A DNA stretch of 64,000 nt. Origin: Paraliobacillus ryukyuensis (lineage in GTDB: Bacteria; Bacillota; Bacilli; Bacillales; Amphibacillaceae). The stretch covers positions 73,398 to 137,397 of the forward strand of contig NZ_QNRI01000005.1 of the NCBI RefSeq assembly GCF_003315295.1. Direction: 5' to 3'. This document shows positions 43,790 to 54,384 of the stretch, one piece after another (within the stretch, counting starts at the first letter, position 1; the number at the start of each line of letters is the position of its first letter). The position numbers and the translations under genes are program-made. The notes beneath the pieces are model-generated. The model saw only the letters and a list, made by a program, of their open reading frames with translations. It did no database searches and was not told the DNA's origin.

Positions 43790-45181
43790 TCATTTCTCCT
43801 TTGGTTGTACCATTTGATGTGGATTTACTAAACGATCATAGTCCTCTGCTTTAAGGATACCTAAGGAAACAGCAGCTTGCTTTAAAGATAGATTTTGTTG
43901 GTAAGCCGTTTTAGCAATTGTAGCTGCTTTTTCATAACCAATATGCGGATTAAGTGCGGTTACAAGCATTAGTGAATCTTGTACATATTGACTCATTTTC
44001 TCTTCGTTCGGCTGTAACCCTTTGATACACCTTTTTTCAAACGAAAGAATTCCTTCCGTGAGTAGGTGTAACGATTGCATGAAATTATAAATAATGACCG
44101 GTTTATAAACGTTTAATTGAAAATTGCCTTGGCTAGCTGCAACCCCAATTGTTGTATCATTTCCCATCACTTGTGTCGCAACCATAGTAATTGCTTCTGT
44201 TTGTGTGGGATTGACTTTACCCGGCATAATTGATGATCCTGGCTCATTAGCTGGAATCGTTATTTCCCCAATTCCTGCACGCGGTCCACTTGCTAACCAA
44301 CGGATATCATTTGCTATTTTCATGAGATTGGCAGCTAACGCTTTGATCGCACCATGTGTATAAACAAATGGATCATGGCTTGTTAATGCATGAAATTTAT
44401 TAGGTGCAGAAGTAAACGTGTGCTTTGTTTGTTTACTAATCTCTTCACAGATATTTGTTGCAAAATCAGGGTGTGCATTAATACCCGTGCCAACAGCTGT
44501 TCCTCCAATGGCTAAATGTTTTAGATAAGCATAACTCTCGCTAATCATCTGTTGGGTTTGTTCAAGCATTTCTAGCCACCCACTTATCTCTTGAGAAAAA
44601 GTCAATGGAGTAGCATCTTGTAAATGGGTTCGACCAATTTTAATGATGTGATGATAAGCAGCTACTTTCTCATTTAAAGTTATCTTGATTTTTTCAATTG
44701 CAGGAAATAAATGTTGATCAATGTATAATACGGATGCAATATGCATTGCTGTAGGAAATGTATCATTTGAGCTTTGCGATTTATTTACGTCATCATTCGG
44801 GTGAAGATGGTGTTCACTTTTCTTGTCCTTCAACCACCCATTCCCAATATAAGCGATCACTTCGTTTACATTCATATTAGTTTGTGTCCCACTACCCGTT
44901 TGCCATACGACTAAGGGAAAGTGATCCATTATTTTACCACTAAGTATTTGGTCTGTCGCATATTCAATTGCTTGTAATTTTTCCGTTTCTAATAAGCCAA
45001 ATTGATGATTCACTTTGGCAGCACAGCGTTTAAGGATCGCAAATGCAGTAATTATTTCTAAAGGCATTTTTTCTGATCCAATTGGAAAGTTTTCTATACT
45101 ACGTTGCGTTTGTGCTCCCCAGAATTTTTTATCATCGACTTTTATTAGACCTAGTGTATCTTGTTCAATGCGGTAAGACAT
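43790..45181 (-). CDS. fumC: Fumarate hydratase class II
   Basis: The 463-residue enzyme converts fumarate and malate in the TCA cycle. It shows [13 protein letters not shown] (about 98-110), the active-site lid segment [16 protein letters not shown] and the substrate-binding [14 protein letters not shown] 45181 is preferred to 45190 because AGGATGG is better spaced. It is flanked by terminators, so it is monocistronic. Confidence 0.94.
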   Translation of the reverse strand: MSYRIEQDTLGLIKVDDKKFWGAQTQRSIENFPIGSEKMPLEIITAFAILKRCAAKVNHQFGLLETEKLQAIEYATDQILSGKIMDHFPLVVWQTGSGTQTNMNVNEVIAYIGNGWLKDKKSEHHLHPNDDVNKSQSSNDTFPTAMHIASVLYIDQHLFPAIEKIKITLNEKVAAYHHIIKIGRTHLQDATPLTFSQEISGWLEMLEQTQQMISESYAYLKHLAIGGTAVGTGINAHPDFATNICEEISKQTKHTFTSAPNKFHALTSHDPFVYTHGAIKALAANLMKIANDIRWLASGPRAGIGEITIPANEPGSSIMPGKVNPTQTEAITMVATQVMGNDTTIGVAASQGNFQLNVYKPVIIYNFMQSLHLLTEGILSFEKRCIKGLQPNEEKMSQYVQDSLMLVTALNPHIGYEKAATIAKTAYQQNLSLKQAAVSLGILKAEDYDRLVNPHQMVQPKEK

Positions 45182-45264
45182 TAGTTCCATCCTTTCTTTT
45201 ACACTTTATTCTATTGTAGCTTGTTTGTTTTTAAGACCCTATCCTACTTTCGATATACAATAGT

Positions 45265-45293
45265 AAAAACCTTTCTTGCTTAAACAAGAAAGG
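45265..45293 (-). terminator. Terminator of the VanY-like gene
   Basis: CCTTTCTTG pairs with CAAGAAAGG. TTTTTA follows on the minus strand. Confidence 0.85.
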
Positions 45294-45304
45294 CTTCCCG
45301 ACTA

Positions 45305-46195
45305 TTAATAATCATAGCCAAAATATTCTTCTAATGTTATATCTTCATTATAAATTTCTGTTGCGATTTCTTTACCAACATAACGAATATGCCAAGGTTC
45401 GTAGTTATAGCCAGTAATTTCGTTTTTTCCTTCAGGATAGCGAATAATAAATCCAAAGTTATGCGCATTTTCGGCCAACCATGTTCCTGCATCTGTTTGC
45501 TTAAATGACTGTTCTAACAGTGTTGCTGCTGTTTCTGTTGCCGATGCTACATCCATTGCTAATCCAGTCTGATGTTCACTTGTTCCTGGTCTAGCAGAAA
45601 ATTTGTCAGCATGCTCTTGCCCTTTATTAGCTACCGCACTTTCATATATTTGCTTTTGCCGTTCATAAGAACGATATCCAGATACAGCAACTAAACCAAT
45701 ACCTTGCTGATCTGCTTCTGCAAATAATTGTTCTAACGCATCAGCAGCAACCTTTTGAAGTTGTCTTTTAGGACTACCTTCAGACGAATAGTGTGAAACA
45801 TCTGGAACCACTAAATTAGGCGGAACATACCCTTCTGGTAATGTGCGTTGTTTATTTACATACACTTCAGGACTTTCAGGATTGTCTACTACATGTAAAC
45901 CAGTACTTTTTTCAACTTTAGCAATATGCTTATCTATTTCTTTTTCTTCTTTTTGTTTATCTTCTTCGTTAGTAGAATCATCAGCTTTTGCTGATTCATT
46001 CTCATTTAATCCATCAGAAGCATTGTCTTGTTCTTCAGTTTTCGCTGTCTCTTTTTTTGGTACTGATTGATCTGCTTGTTGTTCTTGTTGTGTTGTTTGT
46101 TCTTTCTCGTCTATATTTGTGTTTGGATCACCTTGCTGACAAGCTGTTAAAAACAGTCCAATTAAAAAAATAGATGCGATATAAATTTTTTGCAA
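45305..46195 (-). CDS. D-alanyl-D-alanine carboxypeptidase lipoprotein (VanY/M15B)
   Basis: Lipobox GLFLTACQQ (Cys about 18 from the chosen start) is followed by a long Glu/Lys/Gln-rich linker (about 20-90). The M15B peptidase domain has SEHQTGLAMDV (His and Asp zinc ligands) and EPWHIRYVG (third ligand His). It trims the D-Ala from peptidoglycan stem peptides at the outer membrane face. I choose TTG 46195 (GAAAGG eight bases upstream), which gives the classical short lipoprotein signal MQKIYIASIF. A GTG at 46228 would add 11 residues. Confidence 0.88.
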   Translation of the reverse strand: MQKIYIASIFLIGLFLTACQQGDPNTNIDEKEQTTQQEQQADQSVPKKETAKTEEQDNASDGLNENESAKADDSTNEEDKQKEEKEIDKHIAKVEKSTGLHVVDNPESPEVYVNKQRTLPEGYVPPNLVVPDVSHYSSEGSPKRQLQKVAADALEQLFAEADQQGIGLVAVSGYRSYERQKQIYESAVANKGQEHADKFSARPGTSEHQTGLAMDVASATETAATLLEQSFKQTDAGTWLAENAHNFGFIIRYPEGKNEITGYNYEPWHIRYVGKEIATEIYNEDITLEEYFGYDY

Positions 46196-46320
46196 TGTCA
46201 AAATCCTTTCAATTGTACTTTTACTCACTTCTTAACTATAACATAACTTAAAAAAACAAGGGGAAGAAAAAAGTAGTAATTCAGTTACAACTTACATATA
46301 GCCGCTATAACAAATAATAG

Positions 46321-46346
46321 AAAAAGCCCTTGTCATAATGACAAGG
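46321..46346 (-). terminator. Terminator of the IDEAL-protein gene
   Basis: CCTTGTCAT pairs with ATGACAAGG around one base. GCTTTTT follows on the minus strand. Confidence 0.8.
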
Positions 46347-46361
46347 ACTAGCGATAAATTA

Positions 46362-46607
46362 TTAAAATTCATACGTGTAAGTCTGATATGCTTTACTTAA
46401 TCGCATAAACGTTGGTTTGTCTTTTTGATCAATGGATTCATTAATGCGCTGCTCTAAATTTGACTTATTCCAAGTGGAGACAAGTTCATCAAGTAGTAAT
46501 CGCGATGCTAACTTGATCTCAAATGAAATTTCTTTCTTTGCTTTAATTGGTGTACCTTCGAGAGCAGAATAGGTGCTTAATACAAAGTTGGTTTTCTGCT
46601 TTTTCAT
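46362..46607 (-). CDS. IDEAL-domain protein, 81 aa
   Basis: The C-terminal half (ASRLLLDELVSTWNKSNLEQ and IDQKDKPTFMRLS) is the IDEAL domain, about 40 residues, named for its core motif and found in small Bacillaceae proteins and in YpiB. The function is not established. ATG 46607 after GGGGGCG is preferred over an extension to 46664. Confidence 0.8.
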   Translation of the reverse strand: MKKQKTNFVLSTYSALEGTPIKAKKEISFEIKLASRLLLDELVSTWNKSNLEQRINESIDQKDKPTFMRLSKAYQTYTYEF

Positions 46608-46736
46608 AGAACACGCCCCCTTGCTCCTTTTTTTTATTATCCTAAATTTTTTGTCCAATTGCAATAGGCAAACGTTAAATTTTCTGAATATTTTTTATAT
46701 ATTTACCCCTTTAACCCCATTATTAAACAAAAAACG

Positions 46737-47960
46737 TCAAGAAACAGGCGAATGTATCTTTTTAAAAGCAAAAAACAATGCGATACCTATAGAGAAACTG
46801 AAGACAACTACCATCCACCAAATTGTGTATTTCATTAAAAAAGCAGTAACTGGTGGGCCAAGTGCTACACCAACATATCTGGCGGAACTGTACAAACAAG
46901 TAGTTGTTCCGCGAACTTCTTTGTCAATGGTTTCCGTAATAATGGCATCTAAACAGGGCAGACCAATACCGATACCTATCCCACCAATTAAAAATACAAA
47001 TAAGACATAAAGAAAATAGCTTGATAATGCAATGATCAATACTGCCGTCACCAATGTTACTAATCCAATAATAGTAAGTAATTTCATCCGCTTAATGTCA
47101 GAACCAATTTTTTTACCTGTAATATAGGAAGCAGAACATAAAGCAGCTAATGGTGCTGCCAAATAAAACCCTTTTTTAATCCCTGTTATTTGATACTCAT
47201 CCTCTAGCACGCTGGAGAGATAAAATAAAATACCAAATAAGACAAACATTAAAATTGCTCCAATGATAAATACAGCAAGTAACCAAGCACCATGCTCTTT
47301 AAATGTATGTTTTGTATCTTTCCAATATTTTCGAAATGAAAAAGGATCCTCTACTTTTTTTGGTTTTTTTACTAAAAACAGAACGGAAACGGCCGATATT
47401 AAACAAAAAACTGGAATAGACCAAAATGGTAAAAACCAAACAATTCCCGCAAGAAAGGCGCCTAATATCGGACTAAGTACCTTTCCAAGAGTATTTGACG
47501 TCTCAATTAAACCAAGCGTCGCACTAACATCTTTTTCTCGTTTAAACATATCGCCTACCAAAGGCAAAACAATTGGAGCTGTTCCAGATACTCCCACCCC
47601 TTGCAAAATACGTCCGATTAATATGATCATATAGGGTGATTCCATTTTCCAAGCAGCGTAACCAGACAATAATCCTCCTGCGCCTGCAATAAGTAAGGAC
47701 GGAATAATGACAATTTTTCTACCATAGCGATCCGATAAAAATCCAGCAAGAGGAATTAAAATAATCGCAACAACGGAATAAAAGGTAATGATATAACTAG
47801 ACTGTAATGCTGTTATATCTAACTTTTTTTCCATTAGCGGTAATACGGGAATTAGCATGGAATTTCCAAGTGTCATAATTAAGGGGATCGATGCTAATGA
47901 TACAATTGCCCACCTTTTCTCATGGATATCCTTTGATACACTTGCTCTATTATTACTCAC
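46737..47960 (-). CDS. MFS drug/siderophore-type exporter
   Basis: The 407-residue 12-helix major facilitator has motif A GFLSDRYGRK between helices 2 and 3 and an antiporter motif C-like GILQGVGVSGTAPIV. The N-terminus (PLIMTLGNSMLIPVLPLMEK) is close to B. subtilis YmfD/YfmO-type exporters, which move bacillibactin or drugs. The substrate cannot be deduced. The start is GTG 47960 after GGAAGG. Confidence 0.85.
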   Translation of the reverse strand: MSNNRASVSKDIHEKRWAIVSLASIPLIMTLGNSMLIPVLPLMEKKLDITALQSSYIITFYSVVAIILIPLAGFLSDRYGRKIVIIPSLLIAGAGGLLSGYAAWKMESPYMIILIGRILQGVGVSGTAPIVLPLVGDMFKREKDVSATLGLIETSNTLGKVLSPILGAFLAGIVWFLPFWSIPVFCLISAVSVLFLVKKPKKVEDPFSFRKYWKDTKHTFKEHGAWLLAVFIIGAILMFVLFGILFYLSSVLEDEYQITGIKKGFYLAAPLAALCSASYITGKKIGSDIKRMKLLTIIGLVTLVTAVLIIALSSYFLYVLFVFLIGGIGIGIGLPCLDAIITETIDKEVRGTTTCLYSSARYVGVALGPPVTAFLMKYTIWWMVVVFSFSIGIALFFAFKKIHSPVS

Positions 47961-48181
47961 TACTTGTTCGCCTTCCTTCTCAAAATAACTATCCTCTATT
48001 ATGCTTTTTTATTTAAAAATCATGTATTAGGCATATAAAACTAGCCATGCTAGGATTGTTTACCTAAGCAAACTTCCTTTCCACTTTACAATTGATGTTC
48101 CTTGAGGACGTATTTTTTCTCTAGACTCAACCAAAATCTATTTGATAAACTTATGTTGTTTTATGAACAGGAGGAAAGGTC

Positions 48182-49051
48182 ATGAACCAATATGAAAAGT
48201 TTAAAAAGGGAGAGAAAGGTGCTTGGATTAGCATCGTGGCTTACCTTGGTTTAGCGACTTTGAAGTTAGTTGTTGCTACCATTGGTGGATCAGCAGCTTT
48301 GCGAGCAGACGGACTAAATAATACGACAGATATTGTTGCCTCTGTAGCTGTGTTAATTGGGCTACGCATCTCTAGAAAACCCCCTGATGAAGATCATCAC
48401 TACGGACATTACCGAGCAGAGATGATTGCTTCATTAGTAGCAGCATTTATTATGGTTACCGTAGGTTTACAAGTCATCTTTGGAACCGTTCAGTCCGTGA
48501 TACAAAATAATTATGACCAACCTTCTATGTTAACTGGTTGGGTCGCATTAATTGCGGCTTTTATTATGCTCGGTGTTTATAAATATAACTTACAATTAGC
48601 AAAAAAAATAAATAGTAGTTCCCTCCGCGCAGCAGCGCAGGATAACAAATCCGATGCGCTTGTTAGTATCGGAGCCTTTATTGGAATTGTTGGTTCACAA
48701 TTTGGCGCTTTTTGGCTTGACCCAATTGCTGGTTTTATTGTTGGGATCATTATTTGTAAAACAGCATGGACAATATTTTATGATGCAAGCCACACGTTGA
48801 CCGATGGATTTGATGAAGAAAAATTAGAAGAAATTCGTACCAGTGTTGCACAAGATGAAGAAGTCTTAGAAGTAAAAGATATTAAAGGTCGTCTACATGG
48901 CAATCAAGCATTAATAGAAATGACATTATATGTTGATCCACAATTAACTGTAGCACAAAGTCATAAAATAACCGATCGCATTGAGGATTTATTAAAGCAA
49001 GAACATGATGTACCACGTGCACATATTCACATCGAACCATTTCCTAACTAA
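48182..49051 (+). CDS. Cation diffusion facilitator (Zn/Mn/Fe exporter)
   Basis: The 289-residue CDF protein has six membrane helices. The site A ligands lie in RADGLNNTTDI (about 41-51) and QDNKSDALVSI (about 155-165). HHYGHYRAEM follows helix 2. The cytosolic C-terminal domain (about 205-289) has the metal-binding fold with HGNQALIEMTLYV and RAHIHIEPF. It exports divalent cations against protons and is monocistronic. AGGAGG supports ATG 48182. Confidence 0.9.
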   Translation: MNQYEKFKKGEKGAWISIVAYLGLATLKLVVATIGGSAALRADGLNNTTDIVASVAVLIGLRISRKPPDEDHHYGHYRAEMIASLVAAFIMVTVGLQVIFGTVQSVIQNNYDQPSMLTGWVALIAAFIMLGVYKYNLQLAKKINSSSLRAAAQDNKSDALVSIGAFIGIVGSQFGAFWLDPIAGFIVGIIICKTAWTIFYDASHTLTDGFDEEKLEEIRTSVAQDEEVLEVKDIKGRLHGNQALIEMTLYVDPQLTVAQSHKITDRIEDLLKQEHDVPRAHIHIEPFPN

Positions 49052-49104
49052 AGGAGGATAGATTGCCGTTTCAAGATAGAGCATGATGGCAATCTAATCA
49101 TCCG

Positions 49105-49392
49105 TTATGCCAGTAAAAATATAACTCCACTTGCAATTGCGACAATCAAAATGGTTTGTACTCGAAAAATAGCTAATAGAACCGCTACTAAACCACCTAC
49201 AAAACCAATCCAAGGTCGTTCGGGTATCACAGTCAATACCCCTGGAAATATTAAAGCACCTAAAGCTGCATAAGGAATAACGTTTAACCATTGATTGATC
49301 CATTCTGGAAATTGAATCCTATCAACGATAAATACAGGAATAAACCTTGGAACTATCGTCACCAGTGCCATTCCTATAATAATCATCATCAT
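49105..49392 (-). CDS. azlD: Branched-chain amino acid exporter small subunit AzlD
   Basis: This 95-residue membrane protein has three or four helices and VTIVPRFIPVF near the N-terminus, typical of AzlD. The ATG overlaps the azlC stop (ATGATGA). It works with AzlC to export branched-chain amino acids or analogues such as 4-azaleucine. Confidence 0.9.
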   Translation of the reverse strand: MMMIIIGMALVTIVPRFIPVFIVDRIQFPEWINQWLNVIPYAALGALIFPGVLTVIPERPWIGFVGGLVAVLLAIFRVQTILIVAIASGVIFLLA

Positions 49393-50123
49393 TTCCCTTC
49401 ACTCCTTCTCATTATCATCATTCCGATAAAACTTGCAAGAAGCGTACTACAAACAATAGCCCATCCTTCCGCTAGGGCTACATAATACGTGAATACATAA
49501 TTACAAATCATTGCTATCAGTGCGATAAATCCATACTTTACTTCGTTTTTCACTGAAGGAATTAATAATGCAATAAACATCGCATATAGCGCAATCCCCA
49601 TACTTTGACTAAGAGAAGACGGTATAACATCACCTAGTACGCCTCCAATAAAGGAACCAATTATCCAAGAAGCATAAGCAGCAATCATGAGTGCTCCATA
49701 AAAGTAGCTACTGTGTTCCTGTTTCGCTTTTTCTGTATGTAAAGATGCAACGGAAAAAGACTCGTCTGTTAACCCTAAAGAAAGCGGTAATTTCCAACTA
49801 TTAGTGATTCCTTTCGTTCGGTTAGCAAATGATAAACTCATGACAAAATGTCTAAAATTTAGAACAAACGTAGCAAAGACAATCTCTATACCGCCTGCTC
49901 CAATAGCGAACATATTGGTCCCCATAAATTGAGCTGCCCCTGCATAAACAAGGATGCTCATTGCTGTTAATTCGAGTAAAGAAATTCCTGATTGAGAAGC
50001 TAATACCCCATAGGTAATCGCAATTGGAAAATAACCCAACGTGATTGGGACACCTGCAGCTAGCCCACTCCGCATCATTTTCATTTTTTCCGTAGTTTGT
50101 TTGTTAGATATGACACTATCCAT
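49389..50123 (-). CDS. azlC: Branched-chain amino acid exporter large subunit AzlC
   Basis: This 244-residue AzlC-family permease has GVPITLGYFPIAITYGVLA (about 19-37) and NFRHFVMSLSFANR as family landmarks. It is followed by overlapping azlD. No Lrp-type regulator adjoins it, unlike the B. subtilis azl operon. Confidence 0.92.
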   Translation of the reverse strand: MDSVISNKQTTEKMKMMRSGLAAGVPITLGYFPIAITYGVLASQSGISLLELTAMSILVYAGAAQFMGTNMFAIGAGGIEIVFATFVLNFRHFVMSLSFANRTKGITNSWKLPLSLGLTDESFSVASLHTEKAKQEHSSYFYGALMIAAYASWIIGSFIGGVLGDVIPSSLSQSMGIALYAMFIALLIPSVKNEVKYGFIALIAMICNYVFTYYVALAEGWAIVCSTLLASFIGMMIMRRSEGK

Positions 50124-50217
50124 CAGTGCAATCCCACCTAATTTTTTATATTTTTAGACACTTTACCATACATTTATGGAACTGTGTATGAATTTCAAGT
50201 AAAATTTTAATTTCTTC

Positions 50218-50250
50218 ATAAAAAAAACAGCACGCTATTGCGCACTGCTT
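50218..50250 (-). terminator. Probable terminator of map
   Basis: An imperfect hairpin (CAGCACGC with GCGCACTG) is followed on the minus strand by a T-run, five bases past the map stop. Confidence 0.6.
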
Positions 50251-50255
50251 ATGGT

Positions 50256-51011
50256 TTATTCTTGATTTTGCTCTGTTAAAACAAGTGGGCCATCTTTTGT
50301 AATAACAACCGTGTGCTCAAATTGGGCAGAACGTTTACCGTCTACTGTTCTTGCCGTCCAATTATTATTATCCATTTTACTTTGCCATGATCCTTCATTT
50401 AACATCGGTTCAATGGTAATCACCATACCTTCTTTTAGCCGCACACCTTTGTTAGGTAAACCGTAGTGCGGAATATGTGGGGATTCGTGAATGGTTGGTC
50501 CGATGCCATGACCAGTAAAGTCTCGTACCACAGAAAAACCTTCTGCTTCTGCATACTGTTGAATGGCATGACCTATATCGCCAATACGACTTCCTACTTT
50601 TGCTTGTTCAATCCCACGATACAATGATTCTTTGGTTACATCTAACAAATGCTTCGTTTGTTCATCTGGTTCCCCTACAACATAGGTCCAAGCTGAATCA
50701 GCTAAGCCACCATTCAAATTAACTACCATATCAATGGTCACAATATCACCCTGTTTTAACGGTTCATTTCTAGGGAAACCGTGACAGATTTCATCATTTA
50801 TAGATGCACAAGTTGCATATTCATAGCCGTTATATCCTTTTTGTTCTGGTGTTGCACCATTTTTTGCTAGAAAATTTTCTACAAAATCATCAATTTCTTT
50901 TGTAGTGATCCCAGGCTTGATTCGCTTTGCTATTTCTTTATGACAAGAAGCTAATAACTCTCCTGCCTTTTTCATCATGTCAATTTCTCTTTGACTTTTT
51001 CGAGTAATCAT
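50256..51011 (-). CDS. map: Type I methionine aminopeptidase
   Basis: The 251-residue enzyme removes N-terminal Met from nascent proteins. Metal ligands are the Asp in VTIDMVV, the Asp in GLADSAWTYVVG, the His in GHGIGPTIHESPHIPH, the Glu in VITIEPML and the Glu in FEHTVVI. It is not in the ribosomal-protein cluster, so it is probably the secondary MapB/YflG-type copy. Confidence 0.92.
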   Translation of the reverse strand: MITRKSQREIDMMKKAGELLASCHKEIAKRIKPGITTKEIDDFVENFLAKNGATPEQKGYNGYEYATCASINDEICHGFPRNEPLKQGDIVTIDMVVNLNGGLADSAWTYVVGEPDEQTKHLLDVTKESLYRGIEQAKVGSRIGDIGHAIQQYAEAEGFSVVRDFTGHGIGPTIHESPHIPHYGLPNKGVRLKEGMVITIEPMLNEGSWQSKMDNNNWTARTVDGKRSAQFEHTVVITKDGPLVLTEQNQE

Positions 51012-51130
51012 TACTTTACCCCTTCCTTCTTAAAACTTACCATACTTTTTTATTTTCTTATGTACAAAACGATTGATCCATTACTACATTTTCTTCTACT
51101 ATGGAATTATTGTCAACTCAAATGTATGTA

Positions 51131-51158
51131 AAAATAGAGAACGCCAAAAGCGCTCTCT
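51131..51158 (-). terminator. Terminator of the second YjcZ-like gene
   Basis: AGAGAACGC pairs with GCGCTCTCT (one mismatch). TATTTTTA follows on the minus strand. Confidence 0.75.
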
Positions 51159-51186
51159 ACTTTATAAAGCTTGTTACATTTACTTC

Positions 51187-51285
51187 TTAGTAACCATAAC
51201 CCCAAGATGCACCAATGATAATCAACAAGATGAATAAAACAACAATTAGCGCAAATCCTGCACCGTAATTATAACCTGCACTCAT
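51187..51285 (-). CDS. YjcZ-like sporulation micro-protein, 32 aa
   Basis: This peptide begins MSAGYNYGAGFALIVVLFIL and ends IIGASWGYGY: a Gly/Tyr-rich head and a single hydrophobic helix, as in YjcZ-type spore proteins. AAAGGAGGG lies upstream of ATG 51285. The hydrophobic core is nearly identical to that of the 27-residue peptide at 30404-30487. Confidence 0.85.
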   Translation of the reverse strand: MSAGYNYGAGFALIVVLFILLIIIGASWGYGY

Positions 51286-51384
51286 CTGTAATTCCCTCCT
51301 TTAGTTATTTCACTATAGAATATGTAATTCTCTAAAGAATGGGAGGGCAAAATGGAAAAATGGGTATTTGCCTTAGATATTTTT

Positions 51385-52146
51385 TTATGACAATAAATTT
51401 TTTACGCTATAATACTTTCCGTTTTCAATGGTTGAACTATTACTCAGTTGATCCACTAATACCTGAGCTACTTTATCCGTGCTTCTAAGATTATTCTCTC
51501 TCTTATATGCTTTGAATTTCTCCACATCTTGAAATGAACTTTCGGATGATGAGCGAATTTCCTTTTGCATATCCGTATCCATAATACTCGGATCAAAAAT
51601 GATTGCTTTATGAGGCGTACCTAATTCTTTTTGTTCTAATGCAACTGTTGAAGCGTAACGGTTTAACCCTGCTTTTGTGGCGCTGTAAGCACCCCAACCG
51701 TAAACGGATCGTTCAGCAGCACCAGATGTTACATATACATTAGTGAGTGGAATTTCAGTTTTGTTCGCTGCCATTAAAAAGATACTAGAACCGATCATTG
51801 GCGCAATTAAATTGACATGAACGTGTTTATTTATCGCCTCCGGGATGTGTTTATCAACCGTATCAATTGGATTCACTGTACCAGCATTGTGTATGAAATA
51901 AACAGTTGAAGTTTGTTGGTTAAATAGTTGGTTTGCAATAATAGAAAAAACTTTATCTACTTGTTCCGTATCACCAAGATGACAGGTGTAATGTTGATAC
52001 GTCACACCTTGCTCTTGTGCTATTTGTACTAATGCCTTGTTTTCATTTCTCGCTACTCCAATCACATGAAAACCTTTTTCTAAAAACAATTTTGCTAATG
52101 AAGCACCTAGTCCTCTAGAAGTACCTGTTATTACGACATAAATCAT
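51385..52146 (-). CDS. Short-chain dehydrogenase (YueD/benzil-reductase-like)
   Basis: The 253-residue SDR has nucleotide-binding TGTSRGLGASLAK (about 7-19), NAG in FIHNAGTV, catalytic Ser in VTSGAAERSVYG and YSATK. It resembles the sepiapterin-reductase/YueD group, which reduces 1,2-diketones such as benzil with NADPH. Its cellular substrate is unknown. It is monocistronic and divergent from copB. Confidence 0.87.
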   Translation of the reverse strand: MIYVVITGTSRGLGASLAKLFLEKGFHVIGVARNENKALVQIAQEQGVTYQHYTCHLGDTEQVDKVFSIIANQLFNQQTSTVYFIHNAGTVNPIDTVDKHIPEAINKHVHVNLIAPMIGSSIFLMAANKTEIPLTNVYVTSGAAERSVYGWGAYSATKAGLNRYASTVALEQKELGTPHKAIIFDPSIMDTDMQKEIRSSSESSFQDVEKFKAYKRENNLRSTDKVAQVLVDQLSNSSTIENGKYYSVKNLLS

Positions 52147-52222
52147 TTTTTGCCTCCTAATCGTTTGATCTTTATTCTATTATACCTAATATAAACATTG
52201 AACAAAATTCGATTGTTTAAAA

Positions 52223-52239
52223 ATACCCATAACGGGTAT
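52223..52239. promoter_or_regulatory. CsoR-like operator upstream of copB
   Basis: ATACCC, five bases, GGGTAT is a pseudo-palindrome of the type bound by copper-sensing CsoR before copZA operons. A TATAAT -10 lies downstream at 52260-52265. No csoR gene is in the window. Confidence 0.5.
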
Positions 52240-52282
52240 ATTGCGAGTAGATCGTTCGGTATAATAAGCTGGAGGGATAAAA

Positions 52283-54307
52283 TTGGATAAGAAGAATCAC
52301 GAACACAATCACATGGAACATGAACATCATGAGCAGCAGCATCAACATGATCATAATCATGACCATCACGATCATCACGCACACATGATGGAAGATTTCA
52401 AAAAAAGATTCTATGTCAGCCTTATACTGACAATACCAATATTACTCTTATCGCCTATGATTCAAGACTTTATGAACGTCGATTGGCGTTTCACAGGTGA
52501 TATGTACGTATTGTTTGCATTATCTACCGTAGTATTTTTTTATGGTGGTTATCCATTTTTAACAGGTATGATCGATGAAGTAAAACAAAAAAATCCAGGA
52601 ATGATGAATTTAATTGCAATGGCAATTATCGTTGCTTATGGTTACAGTGCTTTAACCGTATTTGGGTTATCAGGCCGAAACTTCTTTTGGGAATTAGCCA
52701 CTTTAATTGATGTTATGTTAATCGGCCATTGGATTGAAATGAAATCAGTTATGCAAGCTTCATCTTCTTTAGAAAAATTAATGAAATTAATGCCAAATAC
52801 AGCTAATAGACTTAAGGCAAACGGTGAGACAGAAGAAGTATCCATTTCTGACTTACAAAAAGGCGACCAACTTCTGATTAAACCTGGTGAAAAAATACCT
52901 GCAGACGGTAATATACTTAAAGGGAAATCAGATATTGATGAATCTATGTTAACCGGTGAATCTACCCCTGTTACAAGAAGCGAAGAGGATGAGGTAATTG
53001 GAGGATCGATAAACGGCCAAGGATCATTAACCGTGTCCGTAGAAAAAATCGGTCAAGATAGCTATTTATCACAAGTAGTCAAATTGGTGCAAGATGCACA
53101 AAATGCAAAATCAAAAACACAAGATCTATCTGATCGAATGGCCAAGTGGTTATTTTATGTGGCCGTTGGCGCGGGGTTAGTTACTTTTCTCATATGGATT
53201 TTTGTCGCACAATCGTTTGATTATGCCTTAGAACGTGCCGTAACTGTTATGGTTATTGCTTGTCCACATGCCTTAGGACTAGCTGCTCCTCTTGTAGTAG
53301 CAAAATCAACATCACTGGCTGCTACCAATGGATTACTCATTCGTAAGCGTGCTAGCTTTGAAGAAGCACGCAAGCTCGATACAGTTATTTTTGATAAGAC
53401 TGGTACGCTTACAAAAGGGGAATTTGGTGTTGTACAAGTCGAAACGTTTGCAAATTGGAATGAACAACAAATTATCAGTTATGCTGCAGCTTTAGAAGTT
53501 CAATCTGAACACCCTATTGCCCAAGGTATTGTCAACTATGCACAAAATCAAGAAATTTCCACTAAACAACCAACAGATTTTGAATCCATTACCGGTAAAG
53601 GGATCCAAGGAAATGTAGATAACAAGTACATTCAAGTTGTTAGTCGAAATTATTTAGATAGCAATAACTTAGACTACCAACATTCGATAAATCAAGAAGG
53701 GGCGACTGTAGTTTATGTTGTCATAGATAAGCAAGTTGCTGGAGCAATTGCTTTGGCTGATCAAGTTAAACCTTCTGCAAAAGAAGCTATTCAGTCATTA
53801 AAACAAATTGGCATAGCGTCTAGCATGTTAACTGGTGATAATCAAAAGGTTGCCAATTGGGTAGGAAATCAACTCAACCTAGATCATATTACTGCAGAGG
53901 TATTGCCAGATCAAAAAGCTTCTTATGTGAAAGAATATAAAAATCGAGGTAAAAAAGTTGCGATGACTGGTGATGGTATTAATGATGCGCCAGCCTTAGC
54001 AAGTGCTGACCTTGGTATCGCTATCGGAGCTGGTACAGATGTAGCAATGGAAACAGCTGATGTTATTTTAGTCGAAAGCGATCCAAATGATGTTGTGCAT
54101 ATTATTCGATTATCAAGAGCTACTTATAAGAAGATGATGCAAAACTTATGGTGGGCTGCTGGGTACAATATTATTGCAATTCCATTAGCCGCGGGAATCT
54201 TAGCACCAATTGGAATCATTTTAAGTCCCGCAGTTGGAGCAATCTTGATGTCACTAAGCACAGTGATTGTTGCGATTAATGCTAGACTATTTAAATATAA
54301 TAAATAA
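52283..54307 (+). CDS. copB: CopB-type copper-exporting P-type ATPase
   Basis: The 674-residue P1B ATPase has a very His-rich cytosolic N-terminus (residues 4-34, seventeen or so His) in place of CxxC domains. The membrane metal site [12 protein letters not shown] is CPH, the mark of P1B-3 (CopB) pumps for Cu(II)/Cu(I). [16 protein letters not shown] (phosphorylated Asp), [21 protein letters not shown] and eight helices are all present. The start is TTG 52283 with GGAGGG upstream. It stands alone without copZ or csoR and ends at a strong terminator. Confidence 0.92.
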   Translation: MDKKNHEHNHMEHEHHEQQHQHDHNHDHHDHHAHMMEDFKKRFYVSLILTIPILLLSPMIQDFMNVDWRFTGDMYVLFALSTVVFFYGGYPFLTGMIDEVKQKNPGMMNLIAMAIIVAYGYSALTVFGLSGRNFFWELATLIDVMLIGHWIEMKSVMQASSSLEKLMKLMPNTANRLKANGETEEVSISDLQKGDQLLIKPGEKIPADGNILKGKSDIDESMLTGESTPVTRSEEDEVIGGSINGQGSLTVSVEKIGQDSYLSQVVKLVQDAQNAKSKTQDLSDRMAKWLFYVAVGAGLVTFLIWIFVAQSFDYALERAVTVMVIACPHALGLAAPLVVAKSTSLAATNGLLIRKRASFEEARKLDTVIFDKTGTLTKGEFGVVQVETFANWNEQQIISYAAALEVQSEHPIAQGIVNYAQNQEISTKQPTDFESITGKGIQGNVDNKYIQVVSRNYLDSNNLDYQHSINQEGATVVYVVIDKQVAGAIALADQVKPSAKEAIQSLKQIGIASSMLTGDNQKVANWVGNQLNLDHITAEVLPDQKASYVKEYKNRGKKVAMTGDGINDAPALASADLGIAIGAGTDVAMETADVILVESDPNDVVHIIRLSRATYKKMMQNLWWAAGYNIIAIPLAAGILAPIGIILSPAVGAILMSLSTVIVAINARLFKYNK

Positions 54308-54326
54308 AATAGTAACGTCGTTTAAT

Positions 54327-54363
54327 CATCCCCTGCTTTAGAAATTTTCTAAAGCAGGGGATG
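54327..54363. terminator. Bidirectional terminator after copB
   Basis: An 18-bp perfect stem (54327-54344 with 54346-54363) lies between convergent genes. Confidence 0.88.
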
Positions 54364-54384
54364 TAAGAAAAAGACGATGATAAT

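Noticed and set aside
49051-49104. Small ORF after the CDF gene (AAGGAGG at 49051)
   Set aside because: The Shine-Dalgarno-like sequence leads only to a seven-codon TTG frame; no product can be supported.
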